Below are positions 1 through 8,080 of a stretch of 64,000 nt of DNA, in pieces. The number at the start of each line of letters is the position of its first letter. Positions within the stretch are counted from its first letter, which is position 1. The stretch is from Nostoc sp. NMS2. GTDB lineage: Bacteria > Cyanobacteriota > Cyanobacteriia > Cyanobacteriales > Nostocaceae. The notes below the pieces were generated by a model. It had not been told where the DNA came from. It saw nothing but the letters and a program-made list of their open reading frames with translations, and ran no database searches. Where the stretch lies: the NCBI RefSeq assembly GCF_017115105.1, contig NZ_JABXKH010000160.1, positions 26,006-90,005 on the forward strand. The letters are read 5' to 3'. Made by a program: the position numbers and the translations under genes.

Positions 1-55
1 GAGATGAGGGAGAAGAATTAATAACCCAATGCCCAATGCCCCATGCCCAATCCCC
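1..55. repeat. Dispersed repeat, CCCAATGCC-type
   Basis: The first bases read GAGATGAGGG, then a purine-rich stretch, then alternating CCCAATGCC and CCATGCCC units. Nearly the same string recurs at 58300-58352 after the HopA1-family gene, so this is a dispersed intergenic repeat of the kind common in Nostoc genomes. It carries an in-frame ATG at 43 that would add 12 residues to the next gene; that start is not preferred. Confidence 0.6.
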
Positions 56-78
56 TTAATTATTGGAGATATCGTGTT

Positions 79-858
79 ATGCAAAATCTGACCATTTCTA
101 CTTCAGATATCATTCACAGCCTTAAACTTTCCTGTCAGATCCCTGATGTTGTGGAAGCGATCGCATCCCAAAGCATTATTGTCGAAGCAGCTAAAGAGGC
201 AGGAATTACAGTCACACCAGAAGAACTACAACAAGAAGGAGATGACTTACGGTTCGCCAAGAAGCTTGTTAGAGCTAAAGACACTTGGACATGGCTAGAA
301 AAACACCACCTGTCTGTGAATGAGTTTGAAGAATTAGCTTACAACAACATCCTTTCGGGGAAGTTAGCGAATCATTTATTTTCCGCTCAACTCGAAAAGC
401 ACTTTTATGAACGCCAACTAGATTATGTTGCCGCCGTTACTTACGAAGTCATTTTCGAGGATCGCGATTTGGCTTTGGAGCTTTTTTATGCTCTAGAAGA
501 AGGCGAGGTCAATTTTCCTGAAATTGCTCGTTTATATATCCCAGACCCAGAACTCCGTCGTACTTATGGATATCAAGGACTCAGATACCGCAAAGATTTT
601 CGTCCCGAGATTGCAGCAGCTGTATTTGCTGCTGCACCACCAGAAGCTCTCAAACCGATTACGACTCCCAAGGGAGTGCATTTAATTTGGGTAGAAGAAG
701 TCATTCAACCCCAACTAGATGAGCAGTTGCGCCAAAAAATCATTACAGAATCATTTTCTGATTGGTTAAAGCAACAAATCAACACGATGAATATAGTCAC
801 TCACATAGATTCGGATGCAAATATGCGATCGCAGGAGGAATTGCTAGAACTGGTTTAA
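79..858 (+). CDS. Peptidylprolyl isomerase-like (PpiC/SurA-type) protein
   Basis: About 259 residues. The N-terminal half is helical and resembles the chaperone part of SurA-like proteins. The C-terminal half (roughly residues 125-225) resembles a parvulin domain, including the stretch YGYQGLRYRKDF and the later KPITTPKGVHLIWVEE, which matches the end of PpiC domains. No signal peptide or membrane segment is visible. The start at 79 is chosen because GGAG lies about 10 bases upstream and the alternative ATG at 43 sits inside a dispersed repeat. In cyanobacteria such proteins often accompany HlyB/HlyD peptide exporters; whatever lies upstream is outside the window. Foldase assignment is by family resemblance, and catalytic activity is not certain. 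Confidence 0.72.
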   Translation: MQNLTISTSDIIHSLKLSCQIPDVVEAIASQSIIVEAAKEAGITVTPEELQQEGDDLRFAKKLVRAKDTWTWLEKHHLSVNEFEELAYNNILSGKLANHLFSAQLEKHFYERQLDYVAAVTYEVIFEDRDLALELFYALEEGEVNFPEIARLYIPDPELRRTYGYQGLRYRKDFRPEIAAAVFAAAPPEALKPITTPKGVHLIWVEEVIQPQLDEQLRQKIITESFSDWLKQQINTMNIVTHIDSDANMRSQEELLELV

Positions 859-1320
859 GCCGGAGTTTTTCACCCACACTAAATAGTTCATTAAATCCAA
901 ATGTTTTTGTAGCTAATTGTCTCCCCTGATTTAGGGTAGATGCTCTAGTTTCAGAAATATTAACAACACTGAATTTTTGTGTTTAAAAAATTAATACTTT
1001 TGTGTTAGCGGCATTAGTAAATACATTTAATTAAGCGCTAGTTTTGCGTGATTAAAAATTAATATTAATCGCTGTAGTTCTTGCTGGGCAACAAAAATTT
1101 AAATTTTTGCCTAGTTTTTTAGTGCAATTATTTCGACGATAAATTAATACTATTTATGATTATTCTTTGCGGGAAATATATTAGTTTTTTTAATCAAAAA
1201 ATCCCCAGAAAAGTATTGACTTTTCCGAGGAATAAACTATAGTAATTACATAGCCAACCGAAACAAGTTGGTTACACCAAAAACGCCCAAAAAAAGTTAC
1301 AATCTTAAGGAGAAACTCAA
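859..1320. other. AT-rich intergenic region with promoter
   Basis: A 462-base stretch with no convincing ORF on the + strand. It is AT-rich and holds the promoter and untranslated leader of the peptide gene at 1321; nothing else is recognised. Confidence 0.6.
1216..1243 (+). promoter_or_regulatory. Sigma70-type promoter of the double-Gly peptide gene
   Basis: TTGACT at 1216-1221 and TATAGT at 1238-1243 are separated by 16 bases, close to the consensus TTGACA-17-TATAAT. Transcription would begin near 1250, giving a leader of about 70 bases. The gene then has a strong ribosome binding site (AAGGAG just upstream of ATG at 1321). Confidence 0.6.
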
Positions 1321-1611
1321 ATGATTATTTCAGACCTCAACTACTTGGAAAATACCTCTGAAGAAATTCTTGGTGGTGTCCTCTTTACTGCTACTAAGGC
1401 CGTATTGATCGGAGTTGTCATCAACGAAAGCCTCAACATTTCTAAATCTATAAATTCTAACGTTATCGCTACTGGTAGCGCAGCTACTGCTGAAGGCCAA
1501 GCTAACGCAACCGGTAACGGTACAGTAGCTCAAGTATACAGCTTCACCAATACCGATGCTTATAATGCTTCGGCTAACTCCTTCTCCGTATCTGCTACCG
1601 CAAAACCATAA
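1321..1611 (+). CDS. Double-glycine leader peptide, Ser/Thr/Asn/Ala-rich
   Basis: 96 residues. A short acidic leader (MIISDLNYLENTSEEILGG) ends in Gly-Gly at residues 18-19, the cleavage site expected for C39 peptidase-ABC exporters. The remaining 77 residues are rich in Ser, Thr, Asn, Ala and Val and contain no Cys, so a thioether bacteriocin is unlikely. Residues 20-35 are hydrophobic. Leaders of this MIISDLNYLE form recur in small secreted proteins of Nostocales, whose function I do not know. It has its own promoter and intrinsic terminator, so it is probably transcribed alone and strongly. The overlapping antisense frame at 1330-1533 is a shadow. Confidence 0.8.
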   Translation: MIISDLNYLENTSEEILGGVLFTATKAVLIGVVINESLNISKSINSNVIATGSAATAEGQANATGNGTVAQVYSFTNTDAYNASANSFSVSATAKP

Positions 1612-1684
1612 TTAAACTCTACTCACAAAGAGTAGCAACTCCTGCAAGTAGAGTTAGGCTCGAAAGCCTATTAGATTCATAAAT

Positions 1685-1722
1685 AGCTGAAGGCTCTTTG
1701 CTCATTTGAGCCTTCAGCTTTT
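1685..1722 (+). terminator. Intrinsic terminator after the peptide gene
   Basis: Perfect 12-bp stem AGCTGAAGGCTC (1685-1696) and GAGCCTTCAGCT (1708-1719), an 11-base loop and a short T run. It lies about 75 bases after the stop codon. Confidence 0.75.
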
Positions 1723-1866
1723 ACATAAGCTACATCATTCAATTTCAAATAACTGTTTCCGCAATAAATTTTTACAATATTTAGTACTCAACCTATCCTA
1801 AAGCTTTGTGCTGTTTGCCCGCCCTGAATCAAAAGATGCTGTGGGCTAACAGTCGTATGATGTCGG

Positions 1867-1970
1867 GTTAATTAGACATCTCCAAAAAAGAATGTAGAGA
1901 CGTAGCACTGCTACGTCTCTACAAGGGTTCTGGATAACGCATATTTAATTTCTGGAGATGTCTATTAATT
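1867..1970. mobile_element. MITE-like palindromic element, about 100 bp
   Basis: Outer inverted ends AGACATCTCCA (1874-1884) and TGGAGATGTCT (1953-1963) extend to about 16 bp with one indel. Inside is a perfect 15+1+15 palindrome (1893-1923) of the form TGTAGAGACG...CGTCTCTACA. The inner palindrome belongs to the same family as sequences near 25393, near 26070 and inside the chelatase gene at 38483. No transposase is encoded. The rest of the 1612-2047 intergenic region holds the terminator and nothing else I can support. Confidence 0.5.
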
Positions 1971-2047
1971 GTGATGGCAAATACTAGGAACGCAGATATA
2001 GGAACAAGGAAATATATTCAACAAAGTATTTTTATATACATTAAGTT

Positions 2048-5000
2048 ATGAACACAGTTATTGAGGCTCTCCAACTCGCGGTTCAACATCATCGAGCGCA
2101 GCGCTTTACCCAAGCAGAAGAGGTTTATCATCAAATTATAGAGGTAAGTCCCAATCAGCTAGAGGCATTATATGGGTTAGGGGTGCTGGCGCAGGAACGA
2201 GGAGAATATCAAAATGCAGAACAATTTTTCTTAACAGCTTTGCAATTACAGCCAGAAGCAGAAGCAGGAGCAATACACAATAGCTTGGGGTTTACTCTGC
2301 AACAACAGGGTAAATTGGATAAAGCGATCGCTTGTTATCAAAAAGCATTGGAAACTCTACCCGATTCCATTGAAGTGCAAGCCAATCTAGGTAATGTTCT
2401 CCACATTCAAGGAAAGCTGTCACCAGATGAGCAAATCTACTATGCAGACTTAAATCAGCAGTTTGGTCTAGGTAGGCAACAGGCAGGAGATTTGAAGATT
2501 GCAGAGTTATATTATCGGCAGGCTATTGCATTACAGCCAGACTTGGTACAGGCTCATAATAATTTAGGAGAGGTTCTCCAACAACAAAGGCGATTAAATG
2601 ATGCTCTGAAGTCTTATCGAAAAGCAATAAAAATTAAACCAGACTATCCTTATGCCTATCACAACTTAGGTCATATTTTACAGCAAACAGGCAACCGGGA
2701 AGAAGCAGTAGAAGCTTACAAAAAAGCCTTAGCGATTAAACCTGATTTGGCAATTACCCATAACAATTTGGCAAATACTCTCAACTCACTAAATAGGTTT
2801 GATGCCGCTATAGAATCTTATAAGCAAGCTATTAAAATTCGACCTGATGTTGATTATATCTATTACAACTTAGGAGCGCTACTTAGAGATCGCAGCAAAA
2901 TAGAAGAAGCAGTACAGACATTTGAACAAGCCGTCAAAGTTACGCCAAACTATAATCCGGCTAAATTTGGTATTTGTATCAGCCAACTGCCAATCATCTA
3001 TTCTAGTGTTGATGAAATTGAATTCAGACGAAATCAATATCAACAGCATTTACAAAATTTAGCCCAGAGTTATCAATTAACTAATCAGGAAGAACGGGCA
3101 AAAGCATCTGATGCTGTTGGGTCATTACAGCCTTTTTACTTGACATATCAAGGTTTAAATGACCGCAATTTACAGCAGACTTATGGGGAAATGATTTACC
3201 AGATTATGTCGAGTCGCTATCCCCAAGATTGTGAGCCGCTTATTCTACCCAATTTAGATAAAAATCAAAAGGTTCGGATTGGTATCGTCTCTGGATTTTT
3301 CTGTAATCACTCTAATTGGAAAATCCCTATTAAGGGTTGGGTAGAAAATCTAGATCGAAATGAGTTTGAACTGTTTGGTTATTATACTGCGGTCAAAAAA
3401 GATTATTCCACAATTAGCGCTAATAAGGTTTTTGATAAGTTTGTTCAAGGTGTTCGTTCAATCGAGCAATGGCGCGAGGCAATAAAAGAAGATAAATTAC
3501 ACATTCTGATTTTCCCAGAATTTGGAATGGACTCAATGACAATCAAACTGGGTTGTCTCAGATTAGCGCCAATTCAAATGACCTCTTGGGGACACCCTGA
3601 TACTAGTGGACTACCGACTATTGACTATTACTTGAGCAGTGACTTAATGGAACCGGAAAATGCTCAAGAACACTATACAGAAAAATTAGTTAGATTACCA
3701 AATCTATCTATTTATTATACACCTTTAGAAATTCAGCCACAGGAGCTTAAGAAAGCAGATATTGGTTTAAAAGAAGATGAAATTTTCTTTTGGTGTTGCC
3801 AGTCATTATATAAATATTTGCCTAATCATGATGATGTTTTTCCCCTAATAGCTAAAGAATTAGGCAATTCTAAATTTGTATTTATTAAACACGAAATTGA
3901 AGATATTACAGAAGTATTTCGCCAGCGCTTAAACCATGCTTTTGCAGCATTAGGCTTGGATTATGAAAATCACTGTTTATTTTTATCTTCCATGAATGAG
4001 AGTAAATTTGCTGGGACTACAGCCTTAGCAGATGTCTTCTTGGATAGTATTGGTTGGTCTGGATGTAACTCTACCCTCGAATCTATTGCCCATAATATTC
4101 CCGTTGTCACCTTGCCAGGAGAACTAATGCGGGGACGGCATTCTTTGGCAATTTTAAAGATGATGGGTATAGAAGAGACCATCGCCTCAAGAAAAGGAGA
4201 ATATATCCAAATCGCCATCCGGCTAGGGAAAGATGCTGCATATCGTCAATATATCTCCCGGCAAGTTGCAGAAAATAAACATAAATTATATGGTGATTTA
4301 AAACCAGTTAGAGCGCTGGAAGATTTTATTTTGCAATTGGTTAATAAACCAAGGCAATTTGACGCTAAAGATGTTGCTGAACTCTTTCAACTTGCAGTTC
4401 AATCTCATCGAACTAATCGCCTAGATGAAGCTGAACAGCTATATCGTCAGGTAATAGAAAAACAATCAGACTATTCAGAAGCATTATATGGGTTAGGGAT
4501 GTTGGCACAGCAGAAAGGTGCCTTGGTAGAGGCAGAGAAATTTTTGAGTGCAGCTTCGGAATTTCAGCCTAATGTTGTGAAAATTTGGTTTAGTTTAGGT
4601 AATTTGCGTCAAGCCCAAGGACAATTATCAGAGGCTGAGTTAGCTTATCAAAAAGCGATTACTTTGCGACCAGATGCCGCGACAATTTACAACAATTTGG
4701 GCTACACCTTACAGCAACAAGGTAAGTGGGAAGAAGCGATCGCATCTTATCAAAAAGCTTTGGCATTTCAGCCCAACTGCATAGAAGCAGAAGTCAATTT
4801 AGGGAATGTGCTTTTTGCCCAAGGCAAGCTATCAACAGAGAAACAAGCCTACTATGGTGAATTAAATTATCGGCTCGGCATGGGCCGCAAACAAGTAGCC
4901 GATTGGAAAAGTGCTGGTATTTACTATCAAACTGCGATCGCCCAAAAGCCTGATTTAGTAGAGGCTCATTATAACTTGGGTGTGGTACTGCAAGAACAAG

Positions 5001-5146
5001 GAGAGATAGAAGCAGCGATCGCTTGTTATCAAAAAACTTTGGAGTTGAATCTCCAACACCAACAAGCCAACATGAACTTATCACAAATCTACCACACCCA
5101 GCCCAAAGAAATTGCACAGCTTGACTCACTCAAGATTTGTAGTTAA
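2048..5146 (+). CDS. TPR protein with central OGT/SPINDLY-type glycosyltransferase domain
   Basis: 1,032 residues in three parts. Residues 1-300 are TPR repeats; about 315-765 match the O-GlcNAc transferase (GT41) catalytic region; about 775-1030 are a second TPR block. GT41 signs are RIGIVSGFFCNHSNW, QMTSWGHPDTSGLPTIDYY, LFLSSM and DSIGWSGCNSTLESIAHNIP...RGRHS. Family members transfer a sugar from a UDP-sugar to Ser/Thr of proteins; bacterial substrates are mostly unknown. The start at ATG 2048 is the first Met of the TPR block. The two TPR blocks share a distinctive insert (GKLS...YY..LN..LG.GR) also found in the proteins at 12908 and 15001. It sits between a secreted Ser/Thr-rich peptide and an RTX protein, which are candidate acceptors by inference. 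Confidence 0.85.
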   Translation: MNTVIEALQLAVQHHRAQRFTQAEEVYHQIIEVSPNQLEALYGLGVLAQERGEYQNAEQFFLTALQLQPEAEAGAIHNSLGFTLQQQGKLDKAIACYQKALETLPDSIEVQANLGNVLHIQGKLSPDEQIYYADLNQQFGLGRQQAGDLKIAELYYRQAIALQPDLVQAHNNLGEVLQQQRRLNDALKSYRKAIKIKPDYPYAYHNLGHILQQTGNREEAVEAYKKALAIKPDLAITHNNLANTLNSLNRFDAAIESYKQAIKIRPDVDYIYYNLGALLRDRSKIEEAVQTFEQAVKVTPNYNPAKFGICISQLPIIYSSVDEIEFRRNQYQQHLQNLAQSYQLTNQEERAKASDAVGSLQPFYLTYQGLNDRNLQQTYGEMIYQIMSSRYPQDCEPLILPNLDKNQKVRIGIVSGFFCNHSNWKIPIKGWVENLDRNEFELFGYYTAVKKDYSTISANKVFDKFVQGVRSIEQWREAIKEDKLHILIFPEFGMDSMTIKLGCLRLAPIQMTSWGHPDTSGLPTIDYYLSSDLMEPENAQEHYTEKLVRLPNLSIYYTPLEIQPQELKKADIGLKEDEIFFWCCQSLYKYLPNHDDVFPLIAKELGNSKFVFIKHEIEDITEVFRQRLNHAFAALGLDYENHCLFLSSMNESKFAGTTALADVFLDSIGWSGCNSTLESIAHNIPVVTLPGELMRGRHSLAILKMMGIEETIASRKGEYIQIAIRLGKDAAYRQYISRQVAENKHKLYGDLKPVRALEDFILQLVNKPRQFDAKDVAELFQLAVQSHRTNRLDEAEQLYRQVIEKQSDYSEALYGLGMLAQQKGALVEAEKFLSAASEFQPNVVKIWFSLGNLRQAQGQLSEAELAYQKAITLRPDAATIYNNLGYTLQQQGKWEEAIASYQKALAFQPNCIEAEVNLGNVLFAQGKLSTEKQAYYGELNYRLGMGRKQVADWKSAGIYYQTAIAQKPDLVEAHYNLGVVLQEQGEIEAAIACYQKTLELNLQHQQANMNLSQIYHTQPKEIAQLDSLKICS

Positions 5147-5212
5147 ACGGGTAGTCTTACCTGATGGCAAAACCATATCAATCTAAATCGTAAAATTAAG
5201 GAGATAAAGTTT

Positions 5213-6334
5213 ATGGCTTTAAAACGAGGAACTAGCAGTAATGACTTAATTCAAGGGACTGCTGTAACAGACCAGCTATTTGGAAGTTTTGGTAACGATA
5301 CTCTATTTGGATTAGGGGGAGATGATTTAGTTCAAGGCGACCAGGGTAGAGATTTTTTAGATGGTGGCGATGGTAACGATCGCCTCTTTGGGGGAGACGA
5401 CAATGATACACTCTTGGGTGGCCTCGGCAATGACCTACTCGATGGTGGTTCAGGTAACGACAGACTAGATGGTGGTGATGGCGATGACGTTATTCAAGGT
5501 GGCCAGGGTGATGATACCATTCTGGGCGGAAGCGGTAATGACCGCCTCCTGGGAGTCAGTGGCAGTAATCGCATTGAGGGGGGAACTGGCAACGACTTCA
5601 TCCAAGGGGCAAGTGGTAGTAGCTTCACAGGTGGAGGTGTAGATACACTTTTTGGAGGTGACGGCGACGATCAGATATTCGGGCTAAGTCAAAATGATTC
5701 CCTCTACGGAGAAGCTGGCAATGACAGCCTAAGTGGTGATGGTGGAGACGATCGGCTAGAAGGCGGCAATGGCAACGACAATCTTGATGGCGGTGTCGGA
5801 AATGACTTTGTGTTCGGCGATCTCGGACAAGATACAGTAAATGGCAACAGCGGTAATGACATCCTCGAAGGAGGTGGCAATGATGATACCCTCCTTGGTG
5901 CTTCAGGGAATGATGTCCTCGTAGGTATCGGTCGTGGTAGCCAAGACGTTTTTGGAGGAATAGCACCAGGGTTTGGGGAAACCGATCTCTTAACCGGTGG
6001 GGCTGGGGCAGACCTATTTGTACTCGGAGGTAATGGACAATACTACTACCTCGGCGGTTCTACTCAAGATCAAGGCTTGAGCCTGTTTGATGCGGCTGTG
6101 ATTGGTGTGGAGAACAACGGGGCGCTGCAACGCGACTTCGATCAGACGGTTGATCGCATCCAGTTACAAGACGGGATTGGATATCAGCTAATCGAAGCGG
6201 ATGTTTTCGGGAGTGGGGTAAGTGATACCATAATTGCTGCTGATCTTACTTCGTCTAACTTGGGTCTAGACATCGTAGGGGTAGTGATTGGAGCAACAGC
6301 AGCAGAAGTCGCGTCTAGTATACAGATTGTTTAA
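5213..6334 (+). CDS. RTX (hemolysin-type) calcium-binding repeat protein
   Basis: 373 residues. From about residue 10 to 245 it is built of glycine/aspartate nonapeptides of the GGxGNDxLx type (for example GGSGNDRLDGGDGDD), which fold into Ca2+-binding parallel beta rolls. The C-terminal 120 residues lack the repeats and resemble the cyanobacterial end domain with GGAGADLFVLG and a hydrophobic tail. There is no Sec signal peptide, as expected for type I secretion through a C-terminal signal. Start at ATG 5213 follows AAGGAG. An antisense ORF across the repeats is a codon-bias shadow. No enzymatic domain is present, so an extracellular or structural role is likely. Confidence 0.88.
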   Translation: MALKRGTSSNDLIQGTAVTDQLFGSFGNDTLFGLGGDDLVQGDQGRDFLDGGDGNDRLFGGDDNDTLLGGLGNDLLDGGSGNDRLDGGDGDDVIQGGQGDDTILGGSGNDRLLGVSGSNRIEGGTGNDFIQGASGSSFTGGGVDTLFGGDGDDQIFGLSQNDSLYGEAGNDSLSGDGGDDRLEGGNGNDNLDGGVGNDFVFGDLGQDTVNGNSGNDILEGGGNDDTLLGASGNDVLVGIGRGSQDVFGGIAPGFGETDLLTGGAGADLFVLGGNGQYYYLGGSTQDQGLSLFDAAVIGVENNGALQRDFDQTVDRIQLQDGIGYQLIEADVFGSGVSDTIIAADLTSSNLGLDIVGVVIGATAAEVASSIQIV

Positions 6335-6515
6335 GAGGTTGTTTGAAAAGTCATAAAGAATACTTTTCACGCATCCTCTAATTAATTTTGATTATTTGCT
6401 TTGCGATCAAAACCCTGTAGGGGCGCGTAGCCCAGCCCAGCCGAATTTCGTATCTCTATAACCCTTCACAACTAATCGGAATTTCGGAAAAATTTTATCT
6501 TAGAGGAACTGAAAC
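6335..6515. other. Short intergenic region with dispersed repeat
   Basis: Contains the fragment TAGGGGCGCGTAGCCCAGCC, a member of a dispersed cyanobacterial repeat, then the ribosome binding site of the next gene (AGAGGAACTG). Confidence 0.4.
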
Positions 6516-6800
6516 ATGTCAGAAAACAAAAAATACAACCATCAGATGGAAATCAATGACCTTATTGATGATGCCATTGTCAATGCAATAACACGCAGAG
6601 AATTAGTAGAAACTTTGTCTGACGACGAAGCGGCAGGAGTTACAGGTGGTCTGACTGCGGAAACAACAAAAGTTGCACTGAGCATTAAGCCGGATGTTAT
6701 CATCGCAGGTTTTAAGCCAATTCAGCCGATTAAGCCAATTTGTCCACCACTGATAGTTGGGCTAATTGCACTACCAAATGACGCTAAACTTACCAGCTAG
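6516..6800 (+). CDS. Double-glycine RiPP-like precursor peptide, KPI-rich core
   Basis: 94 residues. An acidic leader (residues 1-45) ends ELVETLSDDEAAGVTGG, a classic double-Gly leader. The predicted core (46-94) is rich in Lys-Pro-Ile motifs (KPIQPIKPICPP) followed by a hydrophobic stretch LIVGLIALP, with one Cys and no Tyr-Gly. It therefore does not look like a substrate of the splicing enzyme proposed for the peptide at 7464. The Cys-rich protein at 6844 follows 43 bases later and probably belongs with it. No modification can be predicted with confidence. Confidence 0.78.
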   Translation: MSENKKYNHQMEINDLIDDAIVNAITRRELVETLSDDEAAGVTGGLTAETTKVALSIKPDVIIAGFKPIQPIKPICPPLIVGLIALPNDAKLTS

Positions 6801-6843
6801 TCTTCAAGTATTAAAGAATATTCTTTCGGTGGAGGGCCCATTA

Positions 6844-7293
6844 ATGAAAGACATAACCCCTGTTCAGACCACCCTTTGCCCTAGTGCTAGACCCGAATCT
6901 GTGGATGCTGTTGTCTTCGGCGTAGTTGGTGGAACGGTAGCAGCACCTCGGATAGCTTATCTTAAACAACCTCTGCCCATCACAGATGAACTGGTAGCAA
7001 AAGCTAGTCCAGTTACACCTGCCGAAATTTTTCGCATAGCTGCATCTTGTGCGGAATCGGGTTGTCAGCATTTTGATGGCAAAGACTGTCGTCTAGCAAT
7101 GGGAATTGTTGAGAAATTGCCCGCAATAGTAGAGCAACTACCAGCTTGTTCTATCCGCCGAGATTGTCGCTGGTGGCAGCAAGAAGGCAAGGCAGCTTGT
7201 ATGCGATGTCCGCAAATCATCACAGATAACTATTCTTCATCTGAGCAGTTGCGTCAAGCAGCAGAGCCTTCTAGTACAACACGGCGTAAATAA
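6844..7293 (+). CDS. Cys-rich protein accompanying the leader peptide, unknown function
   Basis: 149 residues with eight Cys, mostly arranged as SCAESGC, DCR, ACS, DCR, ACM and RCP in the second half. This pattern suggests a metal or iron-sulfur site. The N-terminal third contains a hydrophobic VDAVVFGVVGGTVAAPRIAYL segment that itself resembles a Gly-Gly processing site. The start at ATG 6844 is chosen over the longer frame from 6766 because GGTGGAGGG lies just upstream and the longer frame overlaps the peptide gene. I recognise no named family. Its position makes a role in maturation or export of the 6516 peptide plausible. Confidence 0.65.
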   Translation: MKDITPVQTTLCPSARPESVDAVVFGVVGGTVAAPRIAYLKQPLPITDELVAKASPVTPAEIFRIAASCAESGCQHFDGKDCRLAMGIVEKLPAIVEQLPACSIRRDCRWWQQEGKAACMRCPQIITDNYSSSEQLRQAAEPSSTTRRK

Positions 7294-7332
7294 GCCACCC
7301 ATTTGGAATGTCTAAAACCCTTGCAAATAGGT

Positions 7333-7367
7333 AATTACGAATTACGAATTACGAATTACGAATTACG
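7333..7367. repeat. (AATTACG)5 heptanucleotide tandem repeat
   Basis: Five perfect tandem copies of AATTACG. The same heptamer is tandemly repeated at 24287-24314 and 43866-43886. This matches the short tandemly repeated repetitive sequences described in heterocystous cyanobacteria. Confidence 0.9.
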
Positions 7368-7463
7368 CCTTGCGGTACTAGATATTTGCAGACTTGAGAT
7401 ATTTCTGTAAATATTGGTTGATTTTTACACCCCAAAACTGATAATAAAGGAGACAGTAAAAAT

Positions 7464-7913
7464 ATGTCCTTATCAATTTTTGAGAAAGTTAAAGAGTTTG
7501 TCATCAGACTCGTCAAAGACGAAGCTTTTCTGACTCAATTAATGAGTGATAAAATCGACGACGCGATCAAAGTCATGGAAGAAGGTGGCTATGATTTTTC
7601 TCAAGAAGAATTTGAAACAGCCTCGATTAAAATATTAGAATTAAAAGAATTAGGTCAGTTTGACGACCTAAGTGAAGAAGAATTGGTAGGAGCCTTTGGT
7701 GGGCTTACAAGCACCAATAATCGAGTCATTCAACCCCTATATGGTGTTGTACTTCCACCTCCTGAAGAATGGGAAAAACCACCAATTATTAAATGGATTC
7801 CTAGACCACGGCCCAAGCCATGGCCGCAACCACAACCCCTGTATGGTGTCATAGCAATCGATCCGCCTGTACAAGCGTCATACGGGGTAGTCGTACCGAC
7901 AGAAATACATTGA
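7464..7913 (+). CDS. Nif11-like spliceotide precursor with three X-Tyr-Gly sites
   Basis: 149 residues. Residues 1-80 form a Nif11-type helical leader that ends EEELVGAFGG at residue 80. The core (81-149) is Pro-rich and contains three X-Tyr-Gly-Val sites: PLYGVVLPP (Tyr93), PLYGVIAIDPP (Tyr127) and ASYGVVVP (Tyr140). In the known PlpA/PlpX system a radical SAM enzyme cuts a tyramine unit out of X-Tyr-Gly and leaves an alpha-keto-beta-amino residue derived from X. By that rule the products here would come from Leu, Leu and Ser. The radical SAM gene starts 167 bases downstream. The start follows AAGGAGA. Leader and core are seen directly; the modification is inferred from motif and neighbour. 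Confidence 0.82.
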   Translation: MSLSIFEKVKEFVIRLVKDEAFLTQLMSDKIDDAIKVMEEGGYDFSQEEFETASIKILELKELGQFDDLSEEELVGAFGGLTSTNNRVIQPLYGVVLPPPEEWEKPPIIKWIPRPRPKPWPQPQPLYGVIAIDPPVQASYGVVVPTEIH

Positions 7914-8080
7914 AGAAGAATTCAGGAGTCAGAATGTCTCTCTCCTAAAAGGAAGAGAGAAATAGAAGAGAGGTTTTCCAGATACCGTGAAAAGTCAGAT
8001 AAAAGACCGCCAACTGAGTATTTCTCCTCATTCACTACTGAGTAAAATCAACTTCTAAAACCGAGATTGAGAATTAAGCT

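Noticed and set aside
5625..5966. Antisense His/Arg-rich ORF across the RTX repeats
   Set aside because: It is the mirror of the glycine/aspartate nonapeptide codons; similar antisense frames appear across the other RTX gene (10615-10860). No ribosome binding site.
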